Assembly: GCF_025753855.1 (NCBI RefSeq) | Contig: NZ_JAOWPT010000003.1 | Span: 310,001-374,000, forward strand | Direction: 5' to 3' | Origin: Mesorhizobium sp. ZC-5 | Lineage (GTDB): Bacteria; Pseudomonadota; Alphaproteobacteria; Rhizobiales; Rhizobiaceae | Length of the DNA: 64,000 nt | Shown: in pieces, positions 37,077-47,316 of the stretch | Layout of the letters: each line of letters opens with the position of its first letter | Position numbering within the stretch: position 1 is the first letter of the stretch | Made by a program: the position numbers and the translations under genes | Notes under the pieces: generated by a model | Told to the model about the DNA's origin: nothing | Seen by the model: only the letters and a program-made list of their open reading frames with translations | The model's database searches: none

Positions 37077-37615
37077 AGGAAAACACCGAAACTCCGGTCT
37101 CCTTCCTGGCCAATGTGGCGCGGCTGCCGCAAAAGGGCCTGCCGGTCAGGATCGAGGCGGATACCAAGCAGCGTGCCGAACTCGCCAAGCAGCATGGGCT
37201 CGTTTCCGTCGGCCGCTACCGGGCCGAACTTCTGGTCACGTCGTGGAAGCGCCATGGCGTGAAAGTCAGCGGCACCGTCGAGGCGGATATCGTCCAGGAA
37301 TGTGTCGTCACGCTCGAGCCGATCGAAAGCAGCATCTCCGCGGAGGTGTCGGGGCTGTTTCTGCCGGAAGATTCGAAACTCGGCCGGGAAGGCTTCCATG
37401 CCGGCGGCGAGATCCTGCTCGACGCGGACGGTCCGGACGCTCCGGAGACCTTCTCCGGCGAGACGATCGACGTCGGCGCGCTGGCCGAAGAGTTTTTCGA
37501 ACTGGCGATTGACCCTTATCCACGCAAACAGGGCGCGGACATTGAAACGATAGAAGACGAGGACCGGTCCGATTCGCCGTTTGCAAGGCTGGCGGCGCTG
37601 AAGAAACCGCAGTAA
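37073..37615 (+). CDS. DUF177/YceD-family protein
   Basis: A 180-residue YceD (DUF177) protein, a family linked to 23S rRNA accumulation in bacteria and plants and usually encoded near rpmF/plsX. The core is FLANVARLPQKGLPVRIEA, VSGTVEADIVQECVVTLEP with the conserved Cys, then an acidic segment and the usual DPYPRKQGA motif. It overlaps the chaperone gene (ATGA). rpmF is not next to it here; plsX follows after 255 bases. Confidence 0.9.
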   Translation: MKENTETPVSFLANVARLPQKGLPVRIEADTKQRAELAKQHGLVSVGRYRAELLVTSWKRHGVKVSGTVEADIVQECVVTLEPIESSISAEVSGLFLPEDSKLGREGFHAGGEILLDADGPDAPETFSGETIDVGALAEEFFELAIDPYPRKQGADIETIEDEDRSDSPFARLAALKKPQ

Positions 37616-37621
37616 TCAGCG

Positions 37622-37650
37622 TATTCACCGCTGTTCGGCGGCGGTGAATA
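37622..37650. terminator. hairpin after DUF177 gene
   Basis: Perfect 10-base arms TATTCACCGC and GCGGTGAATA with a 9-base loop, 6 bases after the stop. No T-run follows, so it may stabilise the transcript end or act as a weak or Rho-assisted terminator. Confidence 0.5.
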
Positions 37651-37870
37651 TTCGCACATGCGCCATGCAGTCGCGTGCGCAGAAACAGCCGGCTCGGCGC
37701 ACGCATGGAAAAACATGCTAGCTTGACGGGCGGACGGGAAGAATGGGAACACGATTCGCTTGAATTCCGCCGCCGCAACGCGAAATGAATGTTGTGCCGT
37801 GGCTCAAAACCGCTATTTTCGCCCAGCTTTCGAAACCCCGATTGCCGGGAACCTGTGAGATGATTGCCGC

Positions 37871-38938
37871 GTGATACGTATCTCCATTGACGCCATGGGC
37901 GGTGATCACGGCCCTACCGTGATCCTGCCGGCCCTCGTGAAGGTGATCGAGCGCCGCCCTGACGTGAGGTTCCTGATCTTCGGCCGCGACGATGCCGTGC
38001 GGCCCGTCCTCGATCAGTTGCCGCGGCTTGCCGGCGTCAGCGAGTTCGTCCACTGCGAGGTGGCTGTGCGGATGGACGACAAGCCAAGCCAGGCCTTGCG
38101 CCACGGCCGCTGGAAATCATCGATGTGGAAGGCCGTCGAGGCAGTCAAGAACGGCCATGCAGACGTCTGCATTTCCGCCGGCAACACCGGCGCGCTGATG
38201 GCGATGTCGAAATTCTGCCTGCGCACCATGGCCAATATCGACCGGCCGGCGATAGCGGCACTCTGGCCGACGGTGCGCGGCGAAAGCATCGTGCTCGACG
38301 TCGGCGCCACCATCGGCGCCGACGCGCACCAGCTGATCGATTTCGCCATCCTGGGAGCGGCGATGGCGCGCGCCCTGCTTGCCGTCGACCGACCGACCGT
38401 CGGCCTGCTCAATGTCGGCGTCGAGGAAATCAAGGGCCAGGAGGAGGTCAAGGAGGCCGGACTGCTGCTGCGCGAGGCCAACCTCAAATCGATGGACTAT
38501 CACGGTTTCGTCGAGGGCGACGATATCGGCAGGGGCACCGTCGACGTGGTGGTGACGGAAGGTTTTGCCGGCAACATCGCGCTGAAGACCGCCGAAGGCA
38601 CCGCAAAGCAGATCGGCGAATATCTGCGTGCCGCCATGAGCCGGACGCTGATGGCGCGGATCGGCTATATTTTCGCCAAGGGCGCGTTCGATCGTCTCCG
38701 CGAAAAGATGGATGTCCGCAAGGTCAATGGCGGCGTCTTTCTCGGCCTGAACGGCATCGTGGTGAAGAGCCACGGCGGCGCCGACGAGGAAGGCTTCGCC
38801 GCCGCAATCGAACTCGGTTACGACATGGTGCGCAATCGCCTGATCGAACGGATCAAGAGCGATCTCGACACGTTTCATACACGTCAGCCGCAGCTGCAGG
38901 TGGGCAAGCCCGCCACAGCCGGCGACGGCGACGAATAG
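37871..38938 (+). CDS. plsX: phosphate acyltransferase
   Basis: PlsX makes acyl-phosphate from acyl-ACP, the donor for PlsY in phospholipid synthesis. The 355-residue protein starts at a GTG with the family [15 protein letters not shown] and contains [28 protein letters not shown] and [15 protein letters not shown]. Length is usual. fabH follows 8 bases later, so plsX-fabH form an operon joining phospholipid and fatty acid synthesis, the common bacterial arrangement. Confidence 0.97.
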   Translation: MIRISIDAMGGDHGPTVILPALVKVIERRPDVRFLIFGRDDAVRPVLDQLPRLAGVSEFVHCEVAVRMDDKPSQALRHGRWKSSMWKAVEAVKNGHADVCISAGNTGALMAMSKFCLRTMANIDRPAIAALWPTVRGESIVLDVGATIGADAHQLIDFAILGAAMARALLAVDRPTVGLLNVGVEEIKGQEEVKEAGLLLREANLKSMDYHGFVEGDDIGRGTVDVVVTEGFAGNIALKTAEGTAKQIGEYLRAAMSRTLMARIGYIFAKGAFDRLREKMDVRKVNGGVFLGLNGIVVKSHGGADEEGFAAAIELGYDMVRNRLIERIKSDLDTFHTRQPQLQVGKPATAGDGDE

Positions 38939-38946
38939 GACTTGCA

Positions 38947-39918
38947 ATGATCAGATCAGTCGTGCGCGGCATCGGCTCGGCGCTGCCCCGCCGCATCATG
39001 AAGAACGCCGATTTCGAGGGCATGGTCGAGACGTCGGACGAATGGATCGCCCAGCGGACCGGCATCCGCCAGCGGCATATCGCGGCGGACGACGAGACGA
39101 CCGCGTCGCTGGGCGAGGCCGCGGCGCGCGAGGCCCTGGCGAATGCCGGGCTGACGCCGGACGATCTCGACCTGATCGTGCTGGCCACCTCCACACCCAA
39201 CAACACCTTTCCCGCCACCGCCGTCGAGATCCAGAACCGTCTCGGCATGCGCCACGGTTTCGCCTTCGACATGCAGGCGGTGTGTTCGGGTTTCGTCTAT
39301 GCGGTGACCACGGCCGATCTCTATATCCGAGGCGGGCTTGCCAAGCGTGTCCTGGTGATCGGTTCGGAGACCTTCTCGCGCATTCTCGACTGGAGCGACC
39401 GTTCCACGTGCGTTCTGTTCGGTGACGGCGCCGGCGCGCTGATACTGGAGGCGGGGCAGGGCGAGGGGAACATCGCCGACCATGGCGTTCTCGCCACCAG
39501 CCTGCGTTCCGACGGCACCCACAAGGACAAGCTTTACGTCGACGGCGGCCCGTCGACGACAGGCACCGTGGGGCATCTGCGCATGGAAGGCCGCGAAGTC
39601 TTCAAACACGCCGTCGGCATGATCACCGACGTGATCGAGGCGACCTTCTCGCAGGCCGGCATCACCGCCGAGGATCTCGACTGGTTCGTGCCGCATCAGG
39701 CCAACAAGCGCATCATCGACGCTTCGGCCAAGAAGCTCGGCATCGCTGAGCAGAAGGTCGTCATCACCGTCGACAAGCACGGCAACACATCGGCCGCTTC
39801 GGTGCCGCTGGCACTGGCCGTGGCGGTCAAGGACGGCCGCATCAAGAAGGGCGACCTGGTGCTTCTGGAGGCGATGGGCGGCGGTTTCACCTGGGGCGCG
39901 GTGCTGCTGCGCTGGTGA
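38947..39918 (+). CDS. fabH: beta-ketoacyl-ACP synthase III
   Basis: FabH starts fatty acid synthesis by condensing acetyl-CoA with malonyl-ACP. The 323-residue thiolase-fold protein has the full triad: Cys in [13 protein letters not shown], His in [12 protein letters not shown] and Asn in [14 protein letters not shown]. It also has the GDGAGA and C-terminal [14 protein letters not shown] elements. It follows plsX by 8 bases. A promoter candidate lies between fabH and ihfA, so ihfA may be transcribed separately as well. Confidence 0.97.
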   Translation: MIRSVVRGIGSALPRRIMKNADFEGMVETSDEWIAQRTGIRQRHIAADDETTASLGEAAAREALANAGLTPDDLDLIVLATSTPNNTFPATAVEIQNRLGMRHGFAFDMQAVCSGFVYAVTTADLYIRGGLAKRVLVIGSETFSRILDWSDRSTCVLFGDGAGALILEAGQGEGNIADHGVLATSLRSDGTHKDKLYVDGGPSTTGTVGHLRMEGREVFKHAVGMITDVIEATFSQAGITAEDLDWFVPHQANKRIIDASAKKLGIAEQKVVITVDKHGNTSAASVPLALAVAVKDGRIKKGDLVLLEAMGGGFTWGAVLLRW

Positions 39919-39951
39919 TTCGCTATTCGGGACTTGTTTCAGGCTCGGTCC

Positions 39952-39980
39952 TTGACCTTGCCGAGCCAATTTTCTAACGT
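39952..39980 (+). promoter_or_regulatory. candidate promoter of ihfA
   Basis: TTGACC (39952-39957), a 17-base spacer and TAACGT (39975-39980) lie 46 bases before the ihfA ATG. Confidence 0.5.
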
Positions 39981-40026
39981 CGCCGCTTGTTTCAATTGTG
40001 TTTTTTTAGGATGGTGAGACGGTCGC

Positions 40027-40350
40027 ATGGGGGCAAAGACACTTACGCGCGCCGACCTCGCTGAAGCGGTTTACCGCAAGGTCGGGCTTTCCCGCACGGA
40101 ATCCGCCGAACTGGTCGAAACGGTTCTCGATGAAATCTGCGAAGCAATCGTGCGCGGCGAGACGGTGAAGCTGTCTTCGTTTGCCACCTTCCATGTTCGC
40201 GGCAAGAATGAACGGGTCGGCCGCAATCCGAAAACCGGCGAGGAAGTGCCGATCCTGCCGCGCAGGGTGATGACCTTCAAGGCGTCTAACGTCTTGAAAA
40301 ACCGTATTCTTCGGTCGCACCAGTCGAACAAGGGCAAGTCCGGCAAATAG
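40027..40350 (+). CDS. ihfA: integration host factor subunit alpha
   Basis: IHF alpha, a DNA-bending nucleoid protein working as a dimer with IHF beta. The 107-residue protein has the HU/IHF fold, with the beta-arm segment [19 protein letters not shown] whose Pro intercalates into DNA. It starts [20 protein letters not shown], and the short basic tail (SNKGKSGK) is typical of rhizobial IhfA. The position fabH-ihfA-merR is conserved across the order. Confidence 0.96.
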   Translation: MGAKTLTRADLAEAVYRKVGLSRTESAELVETVLDEICEAIVRGETVKLSSFATFHVRGKNERVGRNPKTGEEVPILPRRVMTFKASNVLKNRILRSHQSNKGKSGK

Positions 40351-40475
40351 GCCGTACGCCGCATCTCTCGGCAAATCTGGCGTTTGTGGACCCGGCGAGA
40401 CTGACGCCGGGCTTGAATGTTGGCGCACAAACCGCTGAAATACCGGCGAATCGGTCAAGCCAGCGGGTGATTTCC

Positions 40476-41021
40476 ATGGACAAGAGCCCCGACGCATTCC
40501 GCACGATCAGCGAAGTCGCCGAAGATCTCGACCTGCCGCAGCATGTGCTGCGCTTCTGGGAAACGCGGTTCAACCAGATCAAACCGATGAAACGCGGCGG
40601 CGGGCGGCGCTATTACCGGCCGCAGGACGTCGAACTGATCAAGGGCATCCGCCACATGCTCTATGACCAGGGCTACACCATCAAGGGCGTGCAGAAGCTG
40701 CTGCGCGAAAACGGTAACCATTTCCTGGTGGCGATCGGCAGCGGCGACGTGACGGCGATCGAGGCGATCACGCAGCGCAAGCAGGCCGAGGCCGCTCCGG
40801 CGCCCGCAAGCCCCGCCCACCCGCGCGGTCCTGACGACGAGATGCTGGTCGGCGAGGCAAAGGCCAAGCCCAACCGCCGCTTCTTCGGTCTCGGCAAGGC
40901 CGATGACGAGGGGCCGGTGCCGCCGGGATCGGGAAAGCTGTCACGCGACAACCGCGCGCTGCTGCAGGAGGCATTGTTCGACCTTCTGGAGTGCAAGCGT
41001 CTGCTTGATCAGGTGCGGTAA
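40476..41021 (+). CDS. MerR-family transcriptional regulator
   Basis: A 181-residue regulator with an N-terminal MerR winged helix ([40 protein letters not shown]) and a helical middle. The C-terminal part lacks metal-binding cysteines and has an Ala/Pro-rich linker followed by a helical end ([20 protein letters not shown]), so it is not a classic metal sensor. ATG 40476 places the DNA-binding domain at the start. It always follows ihfA in rhizobia, but its targets are unknown to me. The conserved core ends here. Confidence 0.9.
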   Translation: MDKSPDAFRTISEVAEDLDLPQHVLRFWETRFNQIKPMKRGGGRRYYRPQDVELIKGIRHMLYDQGYTIKGVQKLLRENGNHFLVAIGSGDVTAIEAITQRKQAEAAPAPASPAHPRGPDDEMLVGEAKAKPNRRFFGLGKADDEGPVPPGSGKLSRDNRALLQEALFDLLECKRLLDQVR

Positions 41022-41091
41022 CGCTGCTTCGGGTGAATGCGCAAACTACATCCGCAATGCCGGATACGCTTCAAACTAAATGAAGCAGACT

Positions 41092-41952
41092 CTAGAGTGT
41101 CGGAAGGACGCTGCGGATGTGATCGGCAAATGCCTCGATCGCCGGCGATCGTTCGGATTCGGCAAAAGCGATCAGAACCCCAAGGCGGGATAGCTGGGGC
41201 AGGGGCGTGTTGAGAACAAAGAGGTCGGATGGAACCGCCTCCTTGGTCATCACACTTATCGCCAGGCCGGACCGGGCAACGGCAATCAATCCGGCAATGC
41301 TGTTGCTGGCATAGGATATCTTATAGCGCAGCCCGGCACGGGCCATGGCATCACAGGCGGCTCTATGATCCATGGCGTTCGACGCCGGCAGAGCCAGTGG
41401 CACGGTGTCGCCAAAATCGTGGAGGTCCAGGGTCGGCCTGCTGCCCACCCATACGAGCGGCTCCGTCCGCACGATATCCATCGACTCATCGGTCGCATCC
41501 GGAGTTGAAACAAGCGCCAGATCTATCTGGCGCGAATTCAGGAGTGTCCGCAGTTCAACCGTCGGTGCGGAAACGACCTTGATCTCGACATCGGGGTACA
41601 GGGTTCCGAAGCTTTTCAGGAGCGTCGGGAAGAAGGCGATCAGATAATCTTCGGGAGAGCCGAAGATTATCGAACCGTGCAAGCCCTTCGCCGAGAGTGC
41701 TAGAACCGCTTCGTCGTGGATTCTGAGAATGCGCTCGGCATAAGCCAGGAAGCGCTCTCCACTTCCGGTGAGACGGACCCCGCTGCCGTTTCTATGAAAC
41801 AGACTTTGGCCGAGAGCCTCCTCGAGCCGCTGTATCTGCATCGTCACCGCCGATTGCGTGCGTCCGACCTGTATGGCGGTCGCACTAAGGGTTCCCGCGT
41901 GGGAAGCACGGACGAACGTTGCCAGTAGCCTGAGATCAAGTGGTCCGTGCAT
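41092..41952 (-). CDS. dgdR: LysR-family regulator, probable DgdR
   Basis: A 286-residue LysR regulator divergent from the dialkylglycine decarboxylase gene. The helix-turn-helix lies at about residues 8-65 (LRLLATFVRASHAGTLSATA, TQSAVTMQIQRLEEALGQSL), and the effector domain starts near SIIFGSPEDYL. In Burkholderia cepacia a divergent LysR repressor, DgdR, controls dgdA in response to 2-aminoisobutyrate and similar amino acids; the layout is the same here, so I use that name by context. ATG 41952 is chosen because GGAA lies 5 bases upstream; an earlier ATG at 41982 would overlap the operator region. It converges with merR. Confidence 0.82.
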   Translation of the reverse strand: MHGPLDLRLLATFVRASHAGTLSATAIQVGRTQSAVTMQIQRLEEALGQSLFHRNGSGVRLTGSGERFLAYAERILRIHDEAVLALSAKGLHGSIIFGSPEDYLIAFFPTLLKSFGTLYPDVEIKVVSAPTVELRTLLNSRQIDLALVSTPDATDESMDIVRTEPLVWVGSRPTLDLHDFGDTVPLALPASNAMDHRAACDAMARAGLRYKISYASNSIAGLIAVARSGLAISVMTKEAVPSDLFVLNTPLPQLSRLGVLIAFAESERSPAIEAFADHIRSVLPTL

Positions 41953-43386
<1,434 letters not shown>

Positions 43387-43402
43387 AGGGCGCATCGAAC
43401 CG

Positions 43403-43870
43403 ATGACCGACACGACCATAACAGGCCAAGACTCCGGTGCCACGGCCGATAGCGAGGTTCAATCGCCCGGCACCATTCGGGTGCTGGTCGCCAAGCTCGG
43501 GCTCGACGGCCACGACCGGGGCGCCAAGATCGTCGCCCGCATCCTGCGGGATGCCGGCATGGAGGTTATCTATACGGGCCTCTACAAGTCGCCGAACGAG
43601 GTCGTGAACGCAGCGATACAGGAAGACGTGGATGTCATCGGAGTGAGTCTACTATCCGGGTCTCACGTTCCGCTGTTCCGCGAACTGGGACGCTGCCAGC
43701 GGCAGCTAAAGGCCGAGCACATTTTCGTTGTCGCGGGCGGTGTGATACCCGAGCAAGACTATGCCGCCTTGCTGGATAGCGGTGTCGATGCGATCGTTCC
43801 GCAGGAGGCTCGAGCCGATCTGATCGTCACGACGATCAGAAATCTTATTGCCGCCCGTGGCCGCATATGA
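43403..43870 (+). CDS. B12-binding subunit of an acyl-CoA mutase
   Basis: The small, cobalamin-binding subunit of a methylmalonyl-CoA mutase-type enzyme. The 155 residues carry the B12 motif Asp-x-His-x-x-Gly (LGLDGHDRGAK) that supplies the cobalt-ligating His, followed by GVSLLSGSH and VVAGGVIP around the nucleotide tail. Length fits separate small subunits such as HcmB of 2-hydroxyisobutyryl-CoA mutase; methylmalonyl-CoA mutase usually has this domain fused. About 23 residues precede the core. It overlaps the G-protein gene (ATGA). Confidence 0.93.
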   Translation: MTDTTITGQDSGATADSEVQSPGTIRVLVAKLGLDGHDRGAKIVARILRDAGMEVIYTGLYKSPNEVVNAAIQEDVDVIGVSLLSGSHVPLFRELGRCQRQLKAEHIFVVAGGVIPEQDYAALLDSGVDAIVPQEARADLIVTTIRNLIAARGRI

Positions 43871-44868
43871 CCACGTTTGCCCCGTCGAGACCGGTAAAGC
43901 GTACGACCTACATACCCTCGATGGAGCTTGTGCCCGGCGTCATTGCAGGGAGCGTTCCAGGCATTGCCCGGATGATTACCCGCGCCGAGGCCGGGTATCC
44001 AGAAGCGTCCGCAGCCCTGGCGGAGATCTACAAGCACACCGGAAAGGCGCATATCGTCGGCATCACCGGCGTGCCGGGGGCGGGCAAATCCACCCTTGTG
44101 TCGTCGCTTATCAGGGCGCTCGCCTCGGACGGATACAAGGTGGGGGTGATTGCCGTCGACCCGAGCAGCCCTTTTTCCGGCGGCGCGATTCTGGGCGACC
44201 GGGTGCGGATGAGCGATGCGGCCGAGTCGTGCCGCGCCTTCGTCCGCAGCATGGCGACACGCGGCCATCTTGGCGGCCTGGCCCGTTCAACCCTTCAGGC
44301 TGTCGATATTCTCGATGCGGCCGGATATTCGCCGATCATCATAGAGACCGTCGGCGTCGGCCAGGACGAGGTGGAGGTCGTGACGGCGGCTCACACCATC
44401 GTGGTTCTCTCGGCTCCGGGCCTCGGCGACGACATACAGGCGATCAAGGCGGGAATCCTGGAAATCGCCGACATACACGCGGTGAGCAAAAGCGACAAAC
44501 CGGAGGCGCCAGCGACCGTCTCGGCTCTGAAAGGCATGATGGCCCTGGGAACCTACAGGACAGGCTCAAACTGGAGCCCTCCGGTTCTTCCGGTCAGTTC
44601 GGTTTCGGGCGAGCGCATCGGCGAACTGAAAGACGCGATCGGCCGGCACTGGGTGCATTTGCGGGAAAGCGGCGAACTGGCCACCCGTCAGCGCAGCATT
44701 TGCAGGACGCGGATCCTCGGAACAGCCAGGCACCTCTTCCAGCAGAAGTTCGATGAGAAGGCCGGCGGGCTCGAAAAATACATCCAGGCGGTGGTGAACA
44801 GGGACATCGATCCTTTAGTCGCCGCTCACATGTTGCTGGGCTGGGACCATGAAGGGCGGATCACATGA
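43867..44868 (+). CDS. MeaB/ArgK-type G-protein chaperone for the mutase
   Basis: A GTPase of the MeaB/MMAA/ArgK family that gates B12 loading and protects acyl-CoA mutases. The 333 residues include Walker A (GVPGAGKST, about 68-76), AVDPSSPFSGGAILGDR, MATRGHLGGLAR and the ETVGVGQDEVE switch. The guanine-specificity motif, normally Asn-Lys-x-Asp, reads SKSD (residues 207-210, codons 44485-44496), an unusual Asn-to-Ser change. It overlaps both neighbours by 4 bases, so it should serve this mutase. Confidence 0.92.
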   Translation: MTTFAPSRPVKRTTYIPSMELVPGVIAGSVPGIARMITRAEAGYPEASAALAEIYKHTGKAHIVGITGVPGAGKSTLVSSLIRALASDGYKVGVIAVDPSSPFSGGAILGDRVRMSDAAESCRAFVRSMATRGHLGGLARSTLQAVDILDAAGYSPIIIETVGVGQDEVEVVTAAHTIVVLSAPGLGDDIQAIKAGILEIADIHAVSKSDKPEAPATVSALKGMMALGTYRTGSNWSPPVLPVSSVSGERIGELKDAIGRHWVHLRESGELATRQRSICRTRILGTARHLFQQKFDEKAGGLEKYIQAVVNRDIDPLVAAHMLLGWDHEGRIT

Positions 44869-46556
44869 ATCTGTTCTCGGGGCGGGCGATCGAAGAGATC
44901 CGGGAAAAGCAGGCCGAGTGGGAACAAAAGGAACTTGCGGCCGCCTTGAACAGCAGGCCCGAGGAAAAACCGGCATATGAGACGGAAAGCGGAATCCCGC
45001 TGAAGCGGATCTACACCGCCGCCGACGTCGCCGACATCCCGGCAAGCGAACTGGGTTTTCCGGGAGCCTACCCGTTCACGCGGGGCGCCTATCCCACCAT
45101 GTATCGTGGCCGGCCCTGGACGATCCGGCAGGTTGCAGGCTTCGGCAATCCCGAAGCCACGAACCAGCGTTACAAATACATGATCCAGACCGGGCAGACA
45201 GGGCTCTCCACCGATTTCGATCTTCCAACGCTGCTTGGCCTCGATTCGGACGATCCCATGGCATTCGGCGAAGTGGGGCGCGTTGGCGTCGCCATCGACA
45301 CGGTGGATGATGTGGACCGGCTGTTCGATGGCATCGACCTCGAGAAGATTTCGGTTTCGCTGACCATCAACCCGTCGGCCTGGGTGATCTACGCGATGTT
45401 CGTCGCGGTCGCCGAACAGCGCGGTTGCGACCTCGGCAAGTTGACCGGGACGCTGCAGGCCGATCCGCTGAAGGAATACGTCGCCCAGAAGGAATGGATC
45501 TACCCGGTCCGGCCCGCCGTCCGGCTGTTGCGCGACCTGATCATGCACAGCTCCAAGGCGACGCCAAAGATCAACCCGATCAGCCTCAGCGGCTATCACC
45601 TGTCGGATGTCGGCGGGAACGCGCTGCAGGAGATCGCGTTCATCATGGCCTTCACGATCGCCTATTGCGAGGAGGTGATCGATGCCGGCATGGACATCGA
45701 CGACTTCGCGCCCAGGCTGTCGTTCTTCTTTATCAGCCACCAGGACTTCTTCGAACAGATCTGCAAGTTCAGGGCGGCCCGACGCGTCTACGCCAAGATC
45801 ATGTCCGAGCGGTTCAGTGCCAAAAAGGCGGAATCGATGCGGCTGCGGGTGCATGTGCAGACCGCCGCGATGAGCCTGACGAAGGTCGAGCACCACAACA
45901 ATCTCATGCGGACGGCGATCCAGGCACTCGGTGCGGTGCTTGGCGGCTGCCAGAGCATGCATACGAACGGCCTCGATGAAGCCTTCGCCATCCCGACCGA
46001 AGAGGCAATGAAACTCGCCATCCGGACCCAGCAGATCATCCGCGAGGAAATCAACGTCACCTCGGTGATCGATCCCCTCGGCGGTTCTTACTTCGTGGAG
46101 AGCCTGACCCGGGACATGGAAAACGAAATCTGGAAGATGCTCGACGAAGTGGATGAGCGCGGCGGTGCGATCAAGCTGGTCGAGGAGGGGTGGTTCCAGC
46201 AGAAGCTCGCCGACTCGGCATATGCGACCTTCAAGAAGATCGATACCGGTGAGAAAGTTTCCGTCGGCGTCAATCGGTATGTGGATGAGACGAGCGGTTC
46301 CGCTGAGGTGCACATCCATCCGTATGACGACGACTGCACCCAGCTGCAGATAGATCGCCTGAACGCGGTGCGGGCGAACCGGGACAACGAGCGCGTTCGC
46401 CGTCTGATGGAAGAACTCGTCCAGCAAGCGCGGTCCGACGACATCAACCTTTTGCCGAAAACCATGGAGCTGGTGAAGGCCAGGGCCACGCTGGGCGAAA
46501 TCTGCGGTGCGCTGCGGGATGTCTGGGGCTCTTACACCGAACCGATGATCGTCTGA
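44865..46556 (+). CDS. 2-hydroxyisobutyryl-CoA mutase-like B12 enzyme, large subunit
   Basis: The substrate-binding subunit of a B12-dependent carbon-skeleton mutase: 563 residues, a TIM barrel without the B12 domain. It resembles HcmA of Aquincola tertiaricarbonis across its length (YPFTRGAYPTMYRGRPWTIR, VAIDTVDDVDRLFDGIDLEK). By the same numbering it has Asp117 (GLSTDFDLPT), diagnostic for hydroxyacyl-CoA mutases, but Val90 (IRQVAGFG) where HcmA has Ile, methylmalonyl-CoA mutase Tyr and isobutyryl-CoA mutase Phe. Substrate is thus probably a 2-hydroxy-2-alkyl acyl-CoA, exact one unknown. It is coupled to the G-protein gene and followed by a hydratase 10 bases on. Confidence 0.88.
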   Translation: MNLFSGRAIEEIREKQAEWEQKELAAALNSRPEEKPAYETESGIPLKRIYTAADVADIPASELGFPGAYPFTRGAYPTMYRGRPWTIRQVAGFGNPEATNQRYKYMIQTGQTGLSTDFDLPTLLGLDSDDPMAFGEVGRVGVAIDTVDDVDRLFDGIDLEKISVSLTINPSAWVIYAMFVAVAEQRGCDLGKLTGTLQADPLKEYVAQKEWIYPVRPAVRLLRDLIMHSSKATPKINPISLSGYHLSDVGGNALQEIAFIMAFTIAYCEEVIDAGMDIDDFAPRLSFFFISHQDFFEQICKFRAARRVYAKIMSERFSAKKAESMRLRVHVQTAAMSLTKVEHHNNLMRTAIQALGAVLGGCQSMHTNGLDEAFAIPTEEAMKLAIRTQQIIREEINVTSVIDPLGGSYFVESLTRDMENEIWKMLDEVDERGGAIKLVEEGWFQQKLADSAYATFKKIDTGEKVSVGVNRYVDETSGSAEVHIHPYDDDCTQLQIDRLNAVRANRDNERVRRLMEELVQQARSDDINLLPKTMELVKARATLGEICGALRDVWGSYTEPMIV

Positions 46557-46566
46557 GGGGGATACA

Positions 46567-47316
46567 ATGACGGCTGCAGTCATTTCCAGACAGGACGGGG
46601 TGATCGCCTGGGTCAAGCTGAACCGGCCGGAGCGGCTGAACGCCATGAACCGGCAGCTCGTCGATGAGCTGGCCGAGGCGCTTGCCAAGGCCGAAGCGGA
46701 TGAAGCGACCCGTGTCATCATCCTCCACGGCGGAGGGCGGGCTTTCTGTTCCGGCGACGATCTCAAGGATCTCGACGCGCAAACCGTATCGGAGGCCGCG
46801 ACGCAAGACTGGGTGGAGGCCATTCAAGGCATAACCCTGCAGATCATGCGATCGAAGAAGATCGTGATCGCGGCGGTGCACGGCTGGTGCGTGGGCGGTG
46901 CCCTCGAATGGGCGATCAACTGCGATTTCCGGCTGTTTGCCGACAACACCCGCTGGTTCTTTCCTGAAGTCAGTTACGGGCTTTTCGTGACCGGCGGCGT
47001 GACGGCGCTGTTGACAAAGCAGGTCGGGCCGCAGGTTGCCAAGGAACTGATGATCCTCGGCGAGCGGCACGACGCCAGAAAGGCGATCGAAGTCGGGATC
47101 GCGTGGAAACTCTTTGCGGAAGCCGAATTGCTCGACGAAGCAAGGAAGCTGGCTCTCGCGATCGCAGAGCGTCCGGCCGGCGCCGTGTCCGATATCAAGC
47201 ACGCCATCAATGAGGGTTTCCACTCATCACTTGAAGGCGCAATGGCGCTCGAGACCAAGGCCACCGTAAGCGGCTTCCTGTCTCCGGAGGCACAGGCCCG
47301 AGCAAAAGAGTTTTGA
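46567..47316 (+). CDS. enoyl-CoA hydratase/isomerase family protein
   Basis: A 249-residue crotonase-fold protein. The oxyanion-hole segments are GRAFCSGDDLKDL and HGWCVGGALEWAINCDF, and both catalytic glutamates of hydratases seem present (ALEWAINCD and FFPEVSYG). In this operon it could dehydrate or hydrate the 3-hydroxyacyl-CoA that the mutase makes, linking it to beta-oxidation. Other crotonase reactions cannot be excluded. It lies 10 bases after the mutase gene and its stop is overlapped by the ligase start. Confidence 0.85.
   Translation: MTAAVISRQDGVIAWVKLNRPERLNAMNRQLVDELAEALAKAEADEATRVIILHGGGRAFCSGDDLKDLDAQTVSEAATQDWVEAIQGITLQIMRSKKIVIAAVHGWCVGGALEWAINCDFRLFADNTRWFFPEVSYGLFVTGGVTALLTKQVGPQVAKELMILGERHDARKAIEVGIAWKLFAEAELLDEARKLALAIAERPAGAVSDIKHAINEGFHSSLEGAMALETKATVSGFLSPEAQARAKEF

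Noticed and set aside
41068-41086. Weak hairpin (GCTTCA and TGAAGC) between merR and dgdR as a terminator
   Set aside because: Only 6 base pairs, AT-rich and without a T-run.
43403-46556. Ordinary methylmalonyl-CoA mutase
   Set aside because: The B12 domain is on a separate 155-residue subunit, the large subunit is only 563 residues, and the pocket has Val90/Asp117 rather than the Tyr/Ala pair of methylmalonyl-CoA mutase.
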